Shown here: piece by piece, positions 1 to 11,242 of the stretch
Layout of the letters: each line of letters opens with the position of its first letter
How positions within the stretch are numbered: position 1 is the first letter of the stretch
DNA from: Bradyrhizobium guangxiense
Lineage (GTDB): Bacteria > Pseudomonadota > Alphaproteobacteria > Rhizobiales > Xanthobacteraceae
NCBI RefSeq assembly: GCF_004114915.1
Contig: NZ_CP022219.1
Span: forward strand, 5,300,501-5,364,500
Length of the DNA: 64,000 bases
Direction of reading: 5' to 3'
Translations under genes and position numbers: made by a program
The notes under the pieces: model-generated
Told to the model about the DNA's origin: nothing
What the model saw: only the letters and a program-made list of their open reading frames with translations
Databases searched by the model: none

Positions 1-2478
1 GGCCGGGGCGACGAGTGCCACATGGCCTATCACTTCCCGCTGATGCCGCGCATCTACATGGCGATCGCGCAGGAGGACCGCTTCCCGATCACCGACATCC
101 TGCGCCAGACGCCGGACATTCCGGCGAGCTGCCAGTGGGCGCTGTTCCTGCGCAACCACGATGAGCTGACGCTGGAAATGGTCACCGACGTCGAGCGCGA
201 CTATCTCTGGACCACCTACGCCAACGACCCGCGCGCCCGCATCAATGTCGGCATCCGCAGGCGCCTTGCGCCGCTGATGGACAACGACCGGCGCAAGATC
301 GAATTGATGAACTCACTGCTGCTGTCCTTCCCCGGCACGCCGATCATCTATTACGGCGACGAGATCGGGATGGGCGACAACATCTATCTCGGCGACCGCA
401 ACGGCGTGCGCACGCCGATGCAGTGGAGCCCGGACCGTAACGGCGGCTTCTCGCGCTGCGATCCGGCGCGGCTCTACGCGCCGCTGATCATGGATCCGGT
501 CTATGGCTATGAGTCGGTCAACGTGGAGGCGCAGTCGCGCAGCCTGTCGTCGTTGCTCAGCGCCACCAAGCGGCTGATCTCGGTCCGCAAGTCGACACTC
601 GCCTTTGGCCGCGGCACCATGACCTTCATCCGCCCGGCCAATCGCGCCGTGCTGGCCTATGTCCGACAGTATCGCGACGAGGTGATCCTCTGCGTCGCCA
701 ATTTGTCGCGCGCCGCGCAAGCCACCGAGCTCGACCTGTCGCCCTGGAAGGACCGCATCCCGCAGGAGATGCTTGGCCGCACCCGCTTCCCGGCGATCGG
801 CGAATTGCCCTACATGATCACGCTGGGGCCTTACGGCTTCTACTGGTTCCAGCTTCAGGAGCGCGACAAGTCCGAGCCGGTGGCGCCGCGCGCGGTGCCG
901 GAGTTCGAAACCCTGGTCGTGCCGGTGAATTCGAACTGGGTGTCGCTCGCTCGCGAGCGGGGCGTGTTCGAGCGCGACGTGCTGCCGGGATTCCTGTCGC
1001 GGACGCGATGGTATCCCGAGCACAATCCCAAGCATATCAAGACCGCGCTGACCTCGGCGGTGCCGTTCTGCGACATCGGCGACAACCGGCCCTGGATCGC
1101 GTTCTTCGAGAACAAGCAAGGAGAGGCCGCGACACGTTACGTGCTGCCGCTGCAGATCGAGTGGGTACGCTTCGACCGCGAGCGCTTCAATCCGAAAGCG
1201 CTCGCCGCCGTGCGCCAGGGCGCACGCGAAGGCACGCTGCTCGACGTCGCGACCGAGCAGATCTTCATCGGCCTGTTCCTGCGCAATCTGTCGCAGAACC
1301 TGGTGGTGGCAGAGAACGCCCTTCGGCTTGAATTCAAGGCGCCCAGCCGGTTCGCCGATTACACCATCAAGGAGCCCGAGCGCATCCGCGCGATCGAGCA
1401 GACGAACAGCACCGCGCTGGTCGACAACCAGTACGTCGCCAAGCTCTATCGCCAGCTCGAAAGCGGCGTCAGCCCCGAGATCGAGATCGGCCATTATCTC
1501 ACCGAGGTCGCGCGCTTCGCCAACACCCCCGCGCTGCTCGGCAGCGTCGAGCTGGTCGAGGGCGAGCAGCGCAGCACGCTCGGCGTGCTGCATGCCTTCG
1601 TCGAGAACCAGGGCGACGGCTGGACGGTAACCACGGGGTATCTCGATCGTTACATCGACGAGCAGCGCGTGTTGCCGGCCAAGGAGATGCCGCGCGAGAC
1701 TCAGGAGCAGGCGCCCTATCTGCATTTCATCGCGCAGATCGGCCGCAGGCTCGCCGAGCTGCACGTTGCTCTCGCCGCGGCCAAGTCCGACGATCTCGCC
1801 CCGGTGCCGATCGATTCTGCCCAGATCAAGGCCTTGGCGTCCGACCTCAAAGCGCGTGCCGAGCGGGTCCTCGGCCGGCTGGCCGACAGCCGCGACGGGC
1901 TGCGGGAGGCGGACCGGCCCCTGATCGACCGGCTCATTGCGGTGCGTGCGAGCCTGTTCGACTGCCTGAATGCGCTATTGCCTTCCGGGATCGGGGGGGT
2001 GAACATCCGTCATCATGGCGACTTCCGCCTTGGGCAAACTCTGATCGTGAAGGACGACATCTTCATCATCGATTTCGACGGCGACCCGCGCCGGCCCCTG
2101 GCCGACAGGCGGCGCAAGGCGCCCGCCGCGCGCGACGTCGCCGGCCTGATCCGCTCGATCGATGCTTCGGTCACCGCGGCACTGAGCCGCGCGGTCACGG
2201 GCGCTTCCGACGAGCAGGGCCGGATCGCGGCCGCGCTCGACGAATGGCGCGAGCGAGCCACCACCGTCTTCCTGTCCACCTATCGCGAAGCCATGACCGA
2301 TCGGCGGCTGTGGCCGGAGCACCGGCAATCCGCGGAAGGCCTGTTAAGGTTTTTCATGCTTGATCAGGCCTTCGATGAGTTGGAGTACGAGCTGTCCCAC
2401 CGGCCTGAGGGGCTCCATGCGCCGCTGACCGGACTGCTTCGCATTCTGTCCAGTACCGAGAGCGAAGCCCATGCCTAA
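1..2478 (+). CDS. treS: Trehalose synthase-maltokinase fusion (TreS-Mak), 5' truncated
   Basis: The reading frame is open from base 1, so the N-terminus lies outside the window. The first visible part is the end of a GH13 trehalose synthase that interconverts maltose and trehalose; the NHDE motif near bases 154-165 carries the third catalytic Asp. From about base 900 a maltokinase domain follows, with HGDFRLGQ (about 2012-2035) and DFDGDP (about 2071-2090) forming the kinase active site. Such fusions make maltose 1-phosphate for GlgE, whose gene would be expected upstream but is not visible. The stop overlaps the glgB start by 8 bp, so translation is probably coupled. The family call is firm; the full length is unknown. 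Confidence 0.95.
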   Translation, partial: GRGDECHMAYHFPLMPRIYMAIAQEDRFPITDILRQTPDIPASCQWALFLRNHDELTLEMVTDVERDYLWTTYANDPRARINVGIRRRLAPLMDNDRRKIELMNSLLLSFPGTPIIYYGDEIGMGDNIYLGDRNGVRTPMQWSPDRNGGFSRCDPARLYAPLIMDPVYGYESVNVEAQSRSLSSLLSATKRLISVRKSTLAFGRGTMTFIRPANRAVLAYVRQYRDEVILCVANLSRAAQATELDLSPWKDRIPQEMLGRTRFPAIGELPYMITLGPYGFYWFQLQERDKSEPVAPRAVPEFETLVVPVNSNWVSLARERGVFERDVLPGFLSRTRWYPEHNPKHIKTALTSAVPFCDIGDNRPWIAFFENKQGEAATRYVLPLQIEWVRFDRERFNPKALAAVRQGAREGTLLDVATEQIFIGLFLRNLSQNLVVAENALRLEFKAPSRFADYTIKEPERIRAIEQTNSTALVDNQYVAKLYRQLESGVSPEIEIGHYLTEVARFANTPALLGSVELVEGEQRSTLGVLHAFVENQGDGWTVTTGYLDRYIDEQRVLPAKEMPRETQEQAPYLHFIAQIGRRLAELHVALAAAKSDDLAPVPIDSAQIKALASDLKARAERVLGRLADSRDGLREADRPLIDRLIAVRASLFDCLNALLPSGIGGVNIRHHGDFRLGQTLIVKDDIFIIDFDGDPRRPLADRRRKAPAARDVAGLIRSIDASVTAALSRAVTGASDEQGRIAAALDEWRERATTVFLSTYREAMTDRRLWPEHRQSAEGLLRFFMLDQAFDELEYELSHRPEGLHAPLTGLLRILSSTESEAHA

Positions 2479-4618
2479 ACTGCCTGCCGAGGCCTATGCG
2501 ATCATCGAAGGCCGCCATTCGGACCCCTTCCACTATCTCGGACTCCATGCCGAGGGCGGCAGAAGCGTGGTGCGCGCGTTCCTGCCCGAGGCCTCCAATG
2601 TCGAGGCGGTCGGCGAACATGGCGAGGTCGCATCGCTCGACCGGGTGCACGACGCCGGACTGTTCATCGGCGCGCTGCCCAACGGCTCCAGGCACTACCA
2701 GCTACGCGCAAAATTCGGCAACAGCGTCGTCGAGTTCGAGGACGCCTACCGCTTTCCGCCGATCCTGACGGATTTCGACCTGTATCTGCTCGGCGAGGGC
2801 ACCCACCAGCGCCTCTACGACAAGCTCGGCGCCCATCCGATGCGGCTCGAGGGCATCGACGGCATCGGCTTCGTGGTGCTGGCGCCGAATGCACGCCGCG
2901 TTTCGGTGGTCGGCGATTTCAATTTCTGGGACGGACGGCGCCATCCGATGCGGGTGCGCGGCGCCGGGTATTGGGAATTGTTCATTCCGCATGCAAAGTC
3001 CGGCGATCACTACAAGTTCGAGATCATCGGCCCCCACGGCCATCTGCTGCCGCTGAAATCCGATCCGCTGGCGTTTGCGAGCGAGGTCCGACCGAAGACG
3101 GCCTCCATCGTGTTCGACGAAGCGCAGCTGCCGCGTCCGCGCCCGGCGCCCGACGGCATCAACGCCCTGTCGGCGCCGATGTCGATCTACGAGGTCCATC
3201 TGGGCTCGTGGCGGCGCAAGGACAACAATGAATGGCTGACCTATCGCGAGCTCGCCGAGCAGCTGCCGGCCTATGCCCGCGACATGGGCTTCACCCATCT
3301 CGAATTCCTGCCCGTCAGCGAGCACCCGTTCGACGGCTCCTGGGGCTATCAGCCAACTGGGCTCTACGCGCCGACGAGCCGCTTCGGGACCCCGGAGGAT
3401 TTCGCCGCGCTGGTCGATGCCTGTCACCGCGAAGGCATCGGCGTGCTGCTCGACTGGGTGCCGGGTCACTTCCCCGACGATCCGCACGGGCTCGGCAGTT
3501 TCGACGGCACAGCGCTTTATGAACATGCCAACCCGCTCCAGGGCCGCCACCTCGACTGGGGCACGTTGATCTACAATTACGGCCGTACCGAAGTGACGAA
3601 CTTCCTGGTGTCGAACGCGCTGTTCTGGATGGACCGCTATGCCATCGACGGGCTGCGCGTCGATGCCGTCGCGTCCATGCTCTATCTCGACTACAGCCGG
3701 CCACCCGGCGCGTGGATACCGAACCAGTATGGCGGCCGCGAAAACATCGAGGCGATCAACTTCCTGCGCCGCTTCAACACCGAGGTCTTCGCGCGCTTCC
3801 CGCAGGCGACCACGGCGGCCGAGGAGTCCACCGCCTGGCCGCAGGTCTCGCGGCCGGTCGAATTCGGCGGGCTCGGCTTCGGCTACAAGTGGAACATGGG
3901 CTGGATGCACGACACGCTGAACTACATCAGCAAGGATCCGATCCACCGCAAGTACCATCACGGCGAGATCCTGTTCGGCCTGCACTACGCGTTCTCGGAG
4001 AACTTCATCCTGCCGCTGTCTCACGACGAAGTCGTCCACGGCAAGCGCTCGATCCTCGGCCGCATGCCTGGCGACGAGTGGCAGCGCTTTGCGAACCTGC
4101 GCGCCTATTACAGCTTCATGTTCGGTCACCCCGGCAAGAAGCTCTTGTTCATGGGCGCCGAGATCGCGCAGAGCAGCGAGTGGAATCACGACCAGTCGCT
4201 CGACTGGCACCTGCTCGAATACAAGCACCATTCCGGCATCCAGGCGCTGATCCGGGACCTCAACCGGCTCTATCGCGCGGTGCCGGCGCTGCACCAGATG
4301 GACTGCGACCAGGCCGGTTTCGAATGGCTGATCACGGACGACGCCAACCGCAACCTGTTCGCCTGGCTGCGCAAGGGCTTCGACGAGCACGCGCGCTGTC
4401 TCGTCATCGTCAACTTCTCTCCCAACGTCTATCGCAACTACGGCGTCCGCGTTCCCTTTGCCGGCAAATGGAAGGAAGTGTTCAATTCGGACTCCGGCCA
4501 TTATGGCGGCAGCAATGTCGGGAACATCGGCGAGGGCCAAGCCGTTGAAGGCAAGGCGCCCGAGCTCCGCCTCACCATTCCGCCGCTCGCCGCGATCTTC
4601 CTCGTTCCGGAAAGCTGA
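2471..4618 (+). CDS. glgB: 1,4-alpha-glucan branching enzyme GlgB
   Basis: This 715-residue protein has the usual GlgB length and introduces alpha-1,6 branches into glycogen. It has N-terminal CBM48-type modules, then a GH13 barrel with DGLRVDAV (nucleophile Asp near residue 398), the acid/base Glu in AEEST (near 450) and [10 protein letters not shown] (near 517). The C-terminus is the usual beta domain. The start overlaps the end of treS by 8 bp and glgX begins 3 bp after its stop. It is the second gene of a coupled glycogen/trehalose operon. In the GlgE pathway the same enzyme branches maltosyltransferase products. Confidence 0.97.
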   Translation: MPKLPAEAYAIIEGRHSDPFHYLGLHAEGGRSVVRAFLPEASNVEAVGEHGEVASLDRVHDAGLFIGALPNGSRHYQLRAKFGNSVVEFEDAYRFPPILTDFDLYLLGEGTHQRLYDKLGAHPMRLEGIDGIGFVVLAPNARRVSVVGDFNFWDGRRHPMRVRGAGYWELFIPHAKSGDHYKFEIIGPHGHLLPLKSDPLAFASEVRPKTASIVFDEAQLPRPRPAPDGINALSAPMSIYEVHLGSWRRKDNNEWLTYRELAEQLPAYARDMGFTHLEFLPVSEHPFDGSWGYQPTGLYAPTSRFGTPEDFAALVDACHREGIGVLLDWVPGHFPDDPHGLGSFDGTALYEHANPLQGRHLDWGTLIYNYGRTEVTNFLVSNALFWMDRYAIDGLRVDAVASMLYLDYSRPPGAWIPNQYGGRENIEAINFLRRFNTEVFARFPQATTAAEESTAWPQVSRPVEFGGLGFGYKWNMGWMHDTLNYISKDPIHRKYHHGEILFGLHYAFSENFILPLSHDEVVHGKRSILGRMPGDEWQRFANLRAYYSFMFGHPGKKLLFMGAEIAQSSEWNHDQSLDWHLLEYKHHSGIQALIRDLNRLYRAVPALHQMDCDQAGFEWLITDDANRNLFAWLRKGFDEHARCLVIVNFSPNVYRNYGVRVPFAGKWKEVFNSDSGHYGGSNVGNIGEGQAVEGKAPELRLTIPPLAAIFLVPES

Positions 4619-4621
4619 CAC

Positions 4622-6700
4622 ATGCGCCTGACTGCTGGATCGCCCGCACGCCTCGGCGCAAGCTGGGACGGACGCGGCACCAATTTCGCGCTGTTCTCCG
4701 CCAACGCACAGAAGGTCGAGCTCTGCCTGTTCGACGCTCAGGGCCGCCGCGAGCTCGAACGCATCGAGCTGCCCGAGCGGACCGAGGACGTCTGGCACGG
4801 CTATCTCAACGACGTCTCGCCCGGCCAGCTGTACGGCTATCGCGTCCACGGCCCTTACGAGCCCGAGCATGGTCACCGCTTCAATGCCAACAAGCTGCTG
4901 CTCGATCCCTACGCCAAGCGGCTCGCCGGGCGTCTGGTCTGGAGTGATGCGCACTTTGCCTACCGCACCGGCTCGGCCCGCGAGGATCTGTCCTTCGACC
5001 GTCGCGACAATGCGCGCGGCATGCCCAAGGCCGTCGTGGTCGACGAGACCTTCAACTGGGGCCGCCGCGAGATCCGTCCCAACATCCCCTGGGAAGACAC
5101 GATCATCTACGAAGCCCACGTCAAGGGCCTGACGCAGAAGCGCGACGACGTGTCGCCGAACTTGCGCGGCACCTATGGCGGCCTCTCCTCGCCGGCGATG
5201 ATCGAGCATCTTAAGACGCTCGGCGTCACCACGATCGAGCTGCTGCCGGTGCACAGCTTCGTCGACGACCGCATCCTGGTGGAGAAAAGGCTTGTCAATT
5301 ATTGGGGCTACAACACGCTGTCCTTCTTCGCCCCCGAGCCGCGCTACGCCCAGGACAATGCGCTCGACTCCTTCCGCACCACGGTGGCGCGCCTGCACGA
5401 TGCCGGCATCGAGGTGATGCTCGACGTCGTCTACAATCACACAGCGGAGGGCAACCATCTCGGTCCGACCCTATGCTATCGCGGCATCGACAACGCCTCC
5501 TATTACTGGCTGAACCGCGAGAACCCGCGCTATTACGACGACTTCACCGGCTGCGGCTCCTCCGTCAACCTCACCCATCCACGCGTGCTGCAGATGGTGA
5601 TGGATTCACTGCGCTACTGGGTCGAGGTCTGCCACGTCGACGGCTTCCGCTTCGACCTCGCCACCACGCTGGCGCGTGGGCCGAACGGCTTTGATCGCGG
5701 CATCTCGTTCCTGACCGCGATCCGGCAGGATCCGGTGCTGGCGACCGTCAAGCTCGTCGCGGAGCCCTGGGATCTCGGCCTCGGCGGCTATCAGGTCGGC
5801 GCGTTCCCCTCGCAATGGTCGGAATGGAACGATCGCTATCGCAGCGCGATGCGCCGCTACTGGAGCGGCGAAGGCAGCCTGATCGGCGACATCTCCAGCC
5901 GCATGACGGCGTCCTCCGACCTGTTCAACCACGACGGACGGCGGCCGCGCGCCAGCATCAACCACATCACCGTCCACGACGGCTTCACGCTCGCCGACCT
6001 CTTCAGCTACAACGAGAAGCACAACGAGGCCAACGGCGAGGACAACCGCGACGGCTCCAACGACAATCACAGCAACAATTGCGGTGTCGAGGGGCCGACC
6101 GACGATCCCCAGATCATCGGCCTGCGTCGCCAGCTTCGCAAGAACGTGCTGGCCTGTCTGATGCTGGCGCAGGGCGTTCCGCTGATCCTCGCCGGCGACG
6201 AGGTCGGCAACTCGCAATCCGGCAACAACAACGCCTATTGCCAGGACAACGAGATCGGCTGGGGCGGCTGGGGCAAGCTGGGCAAGGACGGCGACGACAT
6301 GGTCGATTTCGTCGGCCATCTCGCCGACATCCGCCGCCGGTTCTCGCAGCTTCGCAGCCACCGCTGGCTCGACGGACGGCCTGCGGACGGCCTCTCCTAT
6401 GGCGCGCTGTGGCTGACGCCCGCCGGCGACGAGATGACGGAAAGCGACTGGAAGTTTCCCGAAGGGCGGTTCCTGTCCTATGTGATGGGACCGATGGAAC
6501 CGGGCAGCGCCGCGATCTTTATCGTATTGAACGCGGCCCCCGAAGAGATCGCATTCAAATTGCCCAAGATGACCGAATACAAGAGCTGGCAGCAGATCCT
6601 GAACACGACCGATGCCAAGCTGAATACGATCGACTTCCCGCCCGGAAGCGACAGCAAGGCGCCGCCGCGCTCCGTGCTCGCCTTCGCGGGGGCGCTATGA
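4622..6700 (+). CDS. glgX: Glycogen debranching enzyme GlgX
   Basis: This 692-residue GH13 isoamylase-type enzyme removes alpha-1,6 branches, releasing linear maltooligosaccharides. The N-terminal CBM48 region starts with the typical GASWDGRGTNFALFSANA. The catalytic set is DGFRFDLA (Asp near residue 343), the Glu in LVAEPWD (near 380) and the Asp of HDGFT (near 452). Its linear products are the substrates of TreY and TreZ encoded directly downstream, which explains the gene order. Its TGA overlaps the treZ ATG in an ATGA junction. Confidence 0.96.
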   Translation: MRLTAGSPARLGASWDGRGTNFALFSANAQKVELCLFDAQGRRELERIELPERTEDVWHGYLNDVSPGQLYGYRVHGPYEPEHGHRFNANKLLLDPYAKRLAGRLVWSDAHFAYRTGSAREDLSFDRRDNARGMPKAVVVDETFNWGRREIRPNIPWEDTIIYEAHVKGLTQKRDDVSPNLRGTYGGLSSPAMIEHLKTLGVTTIELLPVHSFVDDRILVEKRLVNYWGYNTLSFFAPEPRYAQDNALDSFRTTVARLHDAGIEVMLDVVYNHTAEGNHLGPTLCYRGIDNASYYWLNRENPRYYDDFTGCGSSVNLTHPRVLQMVMDSLRYWVEVCHVDGFRFDLATTLARGPNGFDRGISFLTAIRQDPVLATVKLVAEPWDLGLGGYQVGAFPSQWSEWNDRYRSAMRRYWSGEGSLIGDISSRMTASSDLFNHDGRRPRASINHITVHDGFTLADLFSYNEKHNEANGEDNRDGSNDNHSNNCGVEGPTDDPQIIGLRRQLRKNVLACLMLAQGVPLILAGDEVGNSQSGNNNAYCQDNEIGWGGWGKLGKDGDDMVDFVGHLADIRRRFSQLRSHRWLDGRPADGLSYGALWLTPAGDEMTESDWKFPEGRFLSYVMGPMEPGSAAIFIVLNAAPEEIAFKLPKMTEYKSWQQILNTTDAKLNTIDFPPGSDSKAPPRSVLAFAGAL

Positions 6701-8448
6701 GGCCATCCTTCGGGGCCAAGCCGACGAAGGACGGCGTATCGTTCCGCCTGTGGGCACCGGCCGCGCGCCGTGTCGACCTCCTGCTCGATCGAAGGCACGC
6801 GATGCAGCGCCGGCAGGATGGCTGGTACGTGGCCGAGATTGCCGGCCTCACCGCCGGCAGCCCCTACAAATTCAGGATCGACGACGAGATCGACGTGCCC
6901 GATCCGGCCTCGGCTTTCCAGCCCGACGACGTGTTCGGCCCGAGCGAGGTGATCGATCACGACGCCTTCGTGTGGCGCGCGCGCGATTGGCGCGGCCGCC
7001 CGTGGGAAGAGACGGTGCTGATCGAAACCCATGTCGGCACCTTCACCTCGAACGGCACCTACCGCGCCATGATCGACAAGCTCGATCATCTTGCCGCAAC
7101 CGGCATCACCGCGCTGGAGCTGATGCCGCTGGCCGATTTCGCAGGACACCGCGGCTGGGGCTATGACGGCGTACTCTGGTATGCGCCCGACAGCGTCTAT
7201 GGCCGCCCCGAAGACCTCAAGGCGCTGATCGACGAGGCCCATCTGCGCGGGCTGATGGTGTTCCTCGACGTCGTCTATAATCATTTCGGGCCGGAGGGAA
7301 ATTACCTCGGCCGCTATGCGCCGAGCTTCTTCACCGACGCACATACGCCCTGGGGCAGCACGATCGATTATCGCGTGCCGCAGGTGCGGGCGTTCGCGGT
7401 CGAGAACGCGCTGTCATGGCTCAGCGACTACCGTTTCGACGGCCTGCGGCTGGATGCCGCCAATCACATCATGGCGGTCCCCGGCGATCAGTCGATGCTC
7501 CAGGACCTCAGCGTCGCCGCCGGAGAGCTCGCCAAGGCCACGGGGCGGCACATCCATCTCGTGCTGGAGAATGGCGACAATCGCGCCAGCCTGCTCGACG
7601 CCGCGCAGGAGCCGCCGAACGGCAGATATCGTGCACAGTGGAACGACGATTATCACCACGTCTGGCACGTGATGCTGACCGGCGAGCTCGCCGGTTACTA
7701 CGCGGATTATCAAACGCCGCGCCTCGATCTGGCGCGGGCGCTGGCCTCCGGCTTCGTCTATCAGGGCGAGGTTTCGGAGTTCTGGGGCAAGAAACCGCGC
7801 GGCGAGCCGAGCGGCGAGCTGCCGCCTTCGACCTTCGTCAATTTCCTGCAAAATCACGACCAGATCGGCAACCGTCCGCTCGGCGACCGGCTCGAAAGCC
7901 TGGCGTCGCCGCAGCAGATCGAGGCGGCGCTCGCGGTGACCCTGCTGGCGCCGATGGTGCCGATGCTGTTTCAGGGCGAGGAGTGGGGCTCGACGGTGCC
8001 CTTCCCATTCTTCTGCGATTTCCAGGGCGGACTCGCCGACGCCGTCCGCAAGGGACGCAGGCAGGAATATGCCTGGGCCTACGAGAAATACGGCGACGAG
8101 GTGCCCGACCCGCTCGATCCGGCCACGCTGCAATCGGCCGTGCTCGACTGGACCGGCCGCGCGCCGCAGCAGGAGGCGCGGCTCGCGCTGGTCCGGGAGC
8201 TGCTGGCGATCCGAGCTAAGGAGATCATGCCGCGGCTGAAAGGTGCGCGCTTCGGCGAGGCCGAGGCGGCGGACGATGGCCTGCTCACCGCGCATTGGCT
8301 GATGGGCGACGGCACGGCGCTGCGCCTCGTTGCCAATCTCTCGGACCACGAGATCACATCCAATATCAGCGCGGGCACGCCAATCTGGGGCGGCGAGACC
8401 GGCGACCGGCTTCCGCCCTGGTCGGTGGTCTGGCGCCTCGGAGGTTAG
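6697..8448 (+). CDS. treZ: Malto-oligosyltrehalose trehalohydrolase TreZ
   Basis: TreZ cleaves trehalose from maltooligosyltrehalose, the second step of the TreYZ route. I chose the ATG at 6697 because it overlaps the glgX stop and gives a normal 583-residue protein starting MRPSFGAKPTKDGVSFRLWA; the frame stays open far upstream only by compositional bias. GH13 motifs are DGLRLDAANHI (Asp near residue 251), LVLENGDN (Glu near 290) and NHDQIGNR (Asp near 388). The treY start follows 1 bp after its stop. Confidence 0.95.
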   Translation: MRPSFGAKPTKDGVSFRLWAPAARRVDLLLDRRHAMQRRQDGWYVAEIAGLTAGSPYKFRIDDEIDVPDPASAFQPDDVFGPSEVIDHDAFVWRARDWRGRPWEETVLIETHVGTFTSNGTYRAMIDKLDHLAATGITALELMPLADFAGHRGWGYDGVLWYAPDSVYGRPEDLKALIDEAHLRGLMVFLDVVYNHFGPEGNYLGRYAPSFFTDAHTPWGSTIDYRVPQVRAFAVENALSWLSDYRFDGLRLDAANHIMAVPGDQSMLQDLSVAAGELAKATGRHIHLVLENGDNRASLLDAAQEPPNGRYRAQWNDDYHHVWHVMLTGELAGYYADYQTPRLDLARALASGFVYQGEVSEFWGKKPRGEPSGELPPSTFVNFLQNHDQIGNRPLGDRLESLASPQQIEAALAVTLLAPMVPMLFQGEEWGSTVPFPFFCDFQGGLADAVRKGRRQEYAWAYEKYGDEVPDPLDPATLQSAVLDWTGRAPQQEARLALVRELLAIRAKEIMPRLKGARFGEAEAADDGLLTAHWLMGDGTALRLVANLSDHEITSNISAGTPIWGGETGDRLPPWSVVWRLGG

Positions 8449-8449
8449 G

Positions 8450-11236
8450 ATGCCTCCCACCATTCCACTTGCGACCTACCGGCTCCAGCTCACCGCGGAT
8501 TTCGACTTCGACAAGGCCACCGCGGTCGTGCCTTACCTCAAGGCGCTGGGGATCACGCATCTCTACGCCTCGCCGGTGATGAAGGCGCGCAAGGGCTCGA
8601 CCCACGGCTACGACACCGTCGATCACGGCCAGTTCAATCCCGAGCTCGGCGGCGAAGCCGGCTTCGCCCGCCTGAGCGAGGCTCTCAGGCAGCACGACCT
8701 CGGCCTGATCATCGATTTCGTGCCCAACCATGTCGGCGTGCATTTTGCCGACAATCCCTGGTGGCTGGACGTGCTGGAATGGGGCCAGGCCTCGCCGCAC
8801 GCGGTCTCCTTCGACATCGACTGGGACCTGCTGCCCTACCGCGCCCGCGGCGGCGTGCTGCTGCCGATCCTGGGCGCATCCTATGGCGAGGCGCTCGAGC
8901 GCGGCGAGATCGAGCTGCGCTACGACCCGGATCAGGGAAGTTTTTCCGCCTGGTATTTCGAGCATCGGCTTCCGATCGCGCCGGAGCGCTATGGCGAGAT
9001 GCTGCGGATGATCGTCAAGGAGGCGGACGCGGCGGAAACGGAGCCCGGCCAACGCCTGCTCGCACTTGCGGCGCGCTACACCGGATTGCGCCGGCCCAAC
9101 CGCAAGGAAGCTCCCGCCTTCAAATCCGAGCTTAGGGAGATCGCCGGCGCAGCCGACCTCATCGCGCGAGGTCTTGCTGCCTATCGCGCTGGCAAGGATC
9201 GCCCTGCGCAGACGCTGGCGCTGCATCATCTGCTCGAGCGGCAGCATTACAAGCTCGGCCATTGGCGGCTCGCCTCCAGTGATATCAACTACCGCCGCTT
9301 CTTCGACGTCAACGGCCTCGCGGGCCTGCGCGTCGAGGACGCGAGCACCTTTGCTGCCACGCACCGGCTGGTGAAGCAGCTCATCGCCGCCGGCAAGCTG
9401 CAAGGCATCCGTCTCGATCACATCGACGGCCTGCGCGACCCCGCACAATATTGCCAGCGGCTGCGCCGCCTGGTGCGCGACGCGCAAGGCAACACGAAGC
9501 CGTTCTACACCGTGATCGAGAAGATCCTGTGCGAGCACGAGCGCCTGCCGCACTTCGCCGGCGTTCAGGGCACCACCGGCTATGAATGGATGAACGTGAT
9601 GACGCAGGTGCTGGTCGACACCAAGGGGCTGGAGGCGCTGGACGAGACCTGGCGGCAGATCAGCAACCGGCCGCCGCGGCTTGCACCTTACGTCAAGGAC
9701 GCCAAGAGGCGCGTGCTGGAGACGCTGCTCACCAGCGAATTCACCGTGCTGACGCAACTGCTCGCGCGCATCGCCAACGGCCACTACTCGACCCGGGACT
9801 TCTCCGCCGACAGCCTGCGGCAGGCGCTGGAACTCTACGTGCTGCATTTCCCGGTCTACCGCACCTATCTGACCAACAGCGGACCGACGGCCGCCGACCG
9901 CAAGCTGATCGACGACACCATCGCGCGCGCGCGCGCGGAATGGTTCGCTGCCGACGAAGGCATCTTCGATTTCCTGCGCGACGCCCTGACCATGGACCTG
10001 CTCAAGCCCGGCCGCCCTCCGCACAGCGCCCCGCGCGTGCGCCGCTTCGCGCTGAAGGTGCAGCAATTCACCGGGCCGATGATGGCGAAGTCGCTGGAGG
10101 ATACTGCGTTCTATCAATTCCACCGGCTGCTCGCCCTGAACGAGGTCGGCGGCGATCCCGCCAGCGCCGGCCTCGCGATCTCCGCCTTCCACGAGACCAT
10201 GCAGGCCCGCGCCAGGGAATGGCCGCTGGGAATGACGGCGACCGCCACGCATGACACCAAACGCGGCGAGGATGCCCGGGCGCGCATCGCGGCGCTCAGC
10301 GAAATTCCCGGCGAATGGACCAGCGCGGTTTCGCGCTGGAAGGTGTTGAACGCGCCGCACCTCGCGCTGCAGGGCAATTTCCGCGCACCGTCGGCGACAT
10401 TCGAATACATGCTCTACCAGACGCTGCTCGGTGCCTGGCCGCTGGGGGACACGATCGATGCCGGCTTCGTCGAGCGCATCCAGGCCTACGCGCTGAAGGC
10501 CGCGCGCGAAGGCAAGGAGGAGACCAGCTGGCTCAATCCGCACGAGGCGTATGAAGACGGCATCAGGGGTTTCGTCGACAAGATCCTCGACCCCGCACTG
10601 TCAGGCGAATTCCGGGAGGCGCTGCAAACGCTGGCGCACCGCGTCGCACTGCTCGGCATGTTGAACTCGCTGAGCCAGCTCACCCTCAAGGCGACGCTGC
10701 CCGGCGTGCCGGACTTCTACCAGGGCACCGAGTTCTGGGACCTGTCGCTGGTCGACCCCGACAACCGCCGCCCGGTCGATTTTGCCGCACGTCATACCGC
10801 GCTGAGCGCGCTGGAGGATCCGGATTGGACCGGCCTGATCAGGAGCTGGCCTGACGGACAGATCAAGCTGGCATGGACCCGGCGTCTTCTCAAGCTTCGC
10901 AATCAGCTCGCCGACGTCTTCGCGCAAGGCGACTACCAGCCGCTTCCGGTGCACGGCCCACATGCCGACCATGTCATCGCCTTCGCCCGTCGCCATGGCC
11001 GCAACGCGGCCATCGTCGTGGTCGGGCGTCACTTCGCGCCGTTCACGCAAGCGGGCCGGGAATGGCCCGCGCCGGAGCGCTTTGACGCGGCCATCGATCT
11101 GACCGGTTACATCGCGCCCGGCCTTGCCGGTGGTGAATTGCCGCTCGCGCAGGCGTTGCGGGATTTTCCCGCTTTTGTCATCGAAGCCCGCATGGCAAGC
11201 GCGATCAGACCCCCGCGGCCGCGCGTACGCGCATGA
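8450..11236 (+). CDS. treY: Malto-oligosyltrehalose synthase TreY
   Basis: TreY isomerises the reducing-end bond of maltooligosaccharides to the alpha,alpha-1,1 bond of trehalose. The ATG at 8450 sits just behind an SD-like GGAGG (8440-8444) and gives 928 residues, a normal TreY length. The N-terminus PLATYRLQLTADFDFDKAT and the block YASPVMKARKGSTHGYD are family hallmarks. The catalytic region includes GIRLDHIDGL (near residue 321), VIEKIL and HDTKRGEDARAR (near 600). It is the last gene of the operon. With TreZ it makes trehalose from glycogen, independently of TreS. Confidence 0.95.
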   Translation: MPPTIPLATYRLQLTADFDFDKATAVVPYLKALGITHLYASPVMKARKGSTHGYDTVDHGQFNPELGGEAGFARLSEALRQHDLGLIIDFVPNHVGVHFADNPWWLDVLEWGQASPHAVSFDIDWDLLPYRARGGVLLPILGASYGEALERGEIELRYDPDQGSFSAWYFEHRLPIAPERYGEMLRMIVKEADAAETEPGQRLLALAARYTGLRRPNRKEAPAFKSELREIAGAADLIARGLAAYRAGKDRPAQTLALHHLLERQHYKLGHWRLASSDINYRRFFDVNGLAGLRVEDASTFAATHRLVKQLIAAGKLQGIRLDHIDGLRDPAQYCQRLRRLVRDAQGNTKPFYTVIEKILCEHERLPHFAGVQGTTGYEWMNVMTQVLVDTKGLEALDETWRQISNRPPRLAPYVKDAKRRVLETLLTSEFTVLTQLLARIANGHYSTRDFSADSLRQALELYVLHFPVYRTYLTNSGPTAADRKLIDDTIARARAEWFAADEGIFDFLRDALTMDLLKPGRPPHSAPRVRRFALKVQQFTGPMMAKSLEDTAFYQFHRLLALNEVGGDPASAGLAISAFHETMQARAREWPLGMTATATHDTKRGEDARARIAALSEIPGEWTSAVSRWKVLNAPHLALQGNFRAPSATFEYMLYQTLLGAWPLGDTIDAGFVERIQAYALKAAREGKEETSWLNPHEAYEDGIRGFVDKILDPALSGEFREALQTLAHRVALLGMLNSLSQLTLKATLPGVPDFYQGTEFWDLSLVDPDNRRPVDFAARHTALSALEDPDWTGLIRSWPDGQIKLAWTRRLLKLRNQLADVFAQGDYQPLPVHGPHADHVIAFARRHGRNAAIVVVGRHFAPFTQAGREWPAPERFDAAIDLTGYIAPGLAGGELPLAQALRDFPAFVIEARMASAIRPPRPRVRA

Positions 11237-11242
11237 AATGGT

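Noticed and set aside
2702..5458. A 918-codon open frame on the minus strand across glgB and glgX
   Set aside because: It lies antisense to two enzymes with clear motifs, has no recognisable domain and reflects high-GC third positions.
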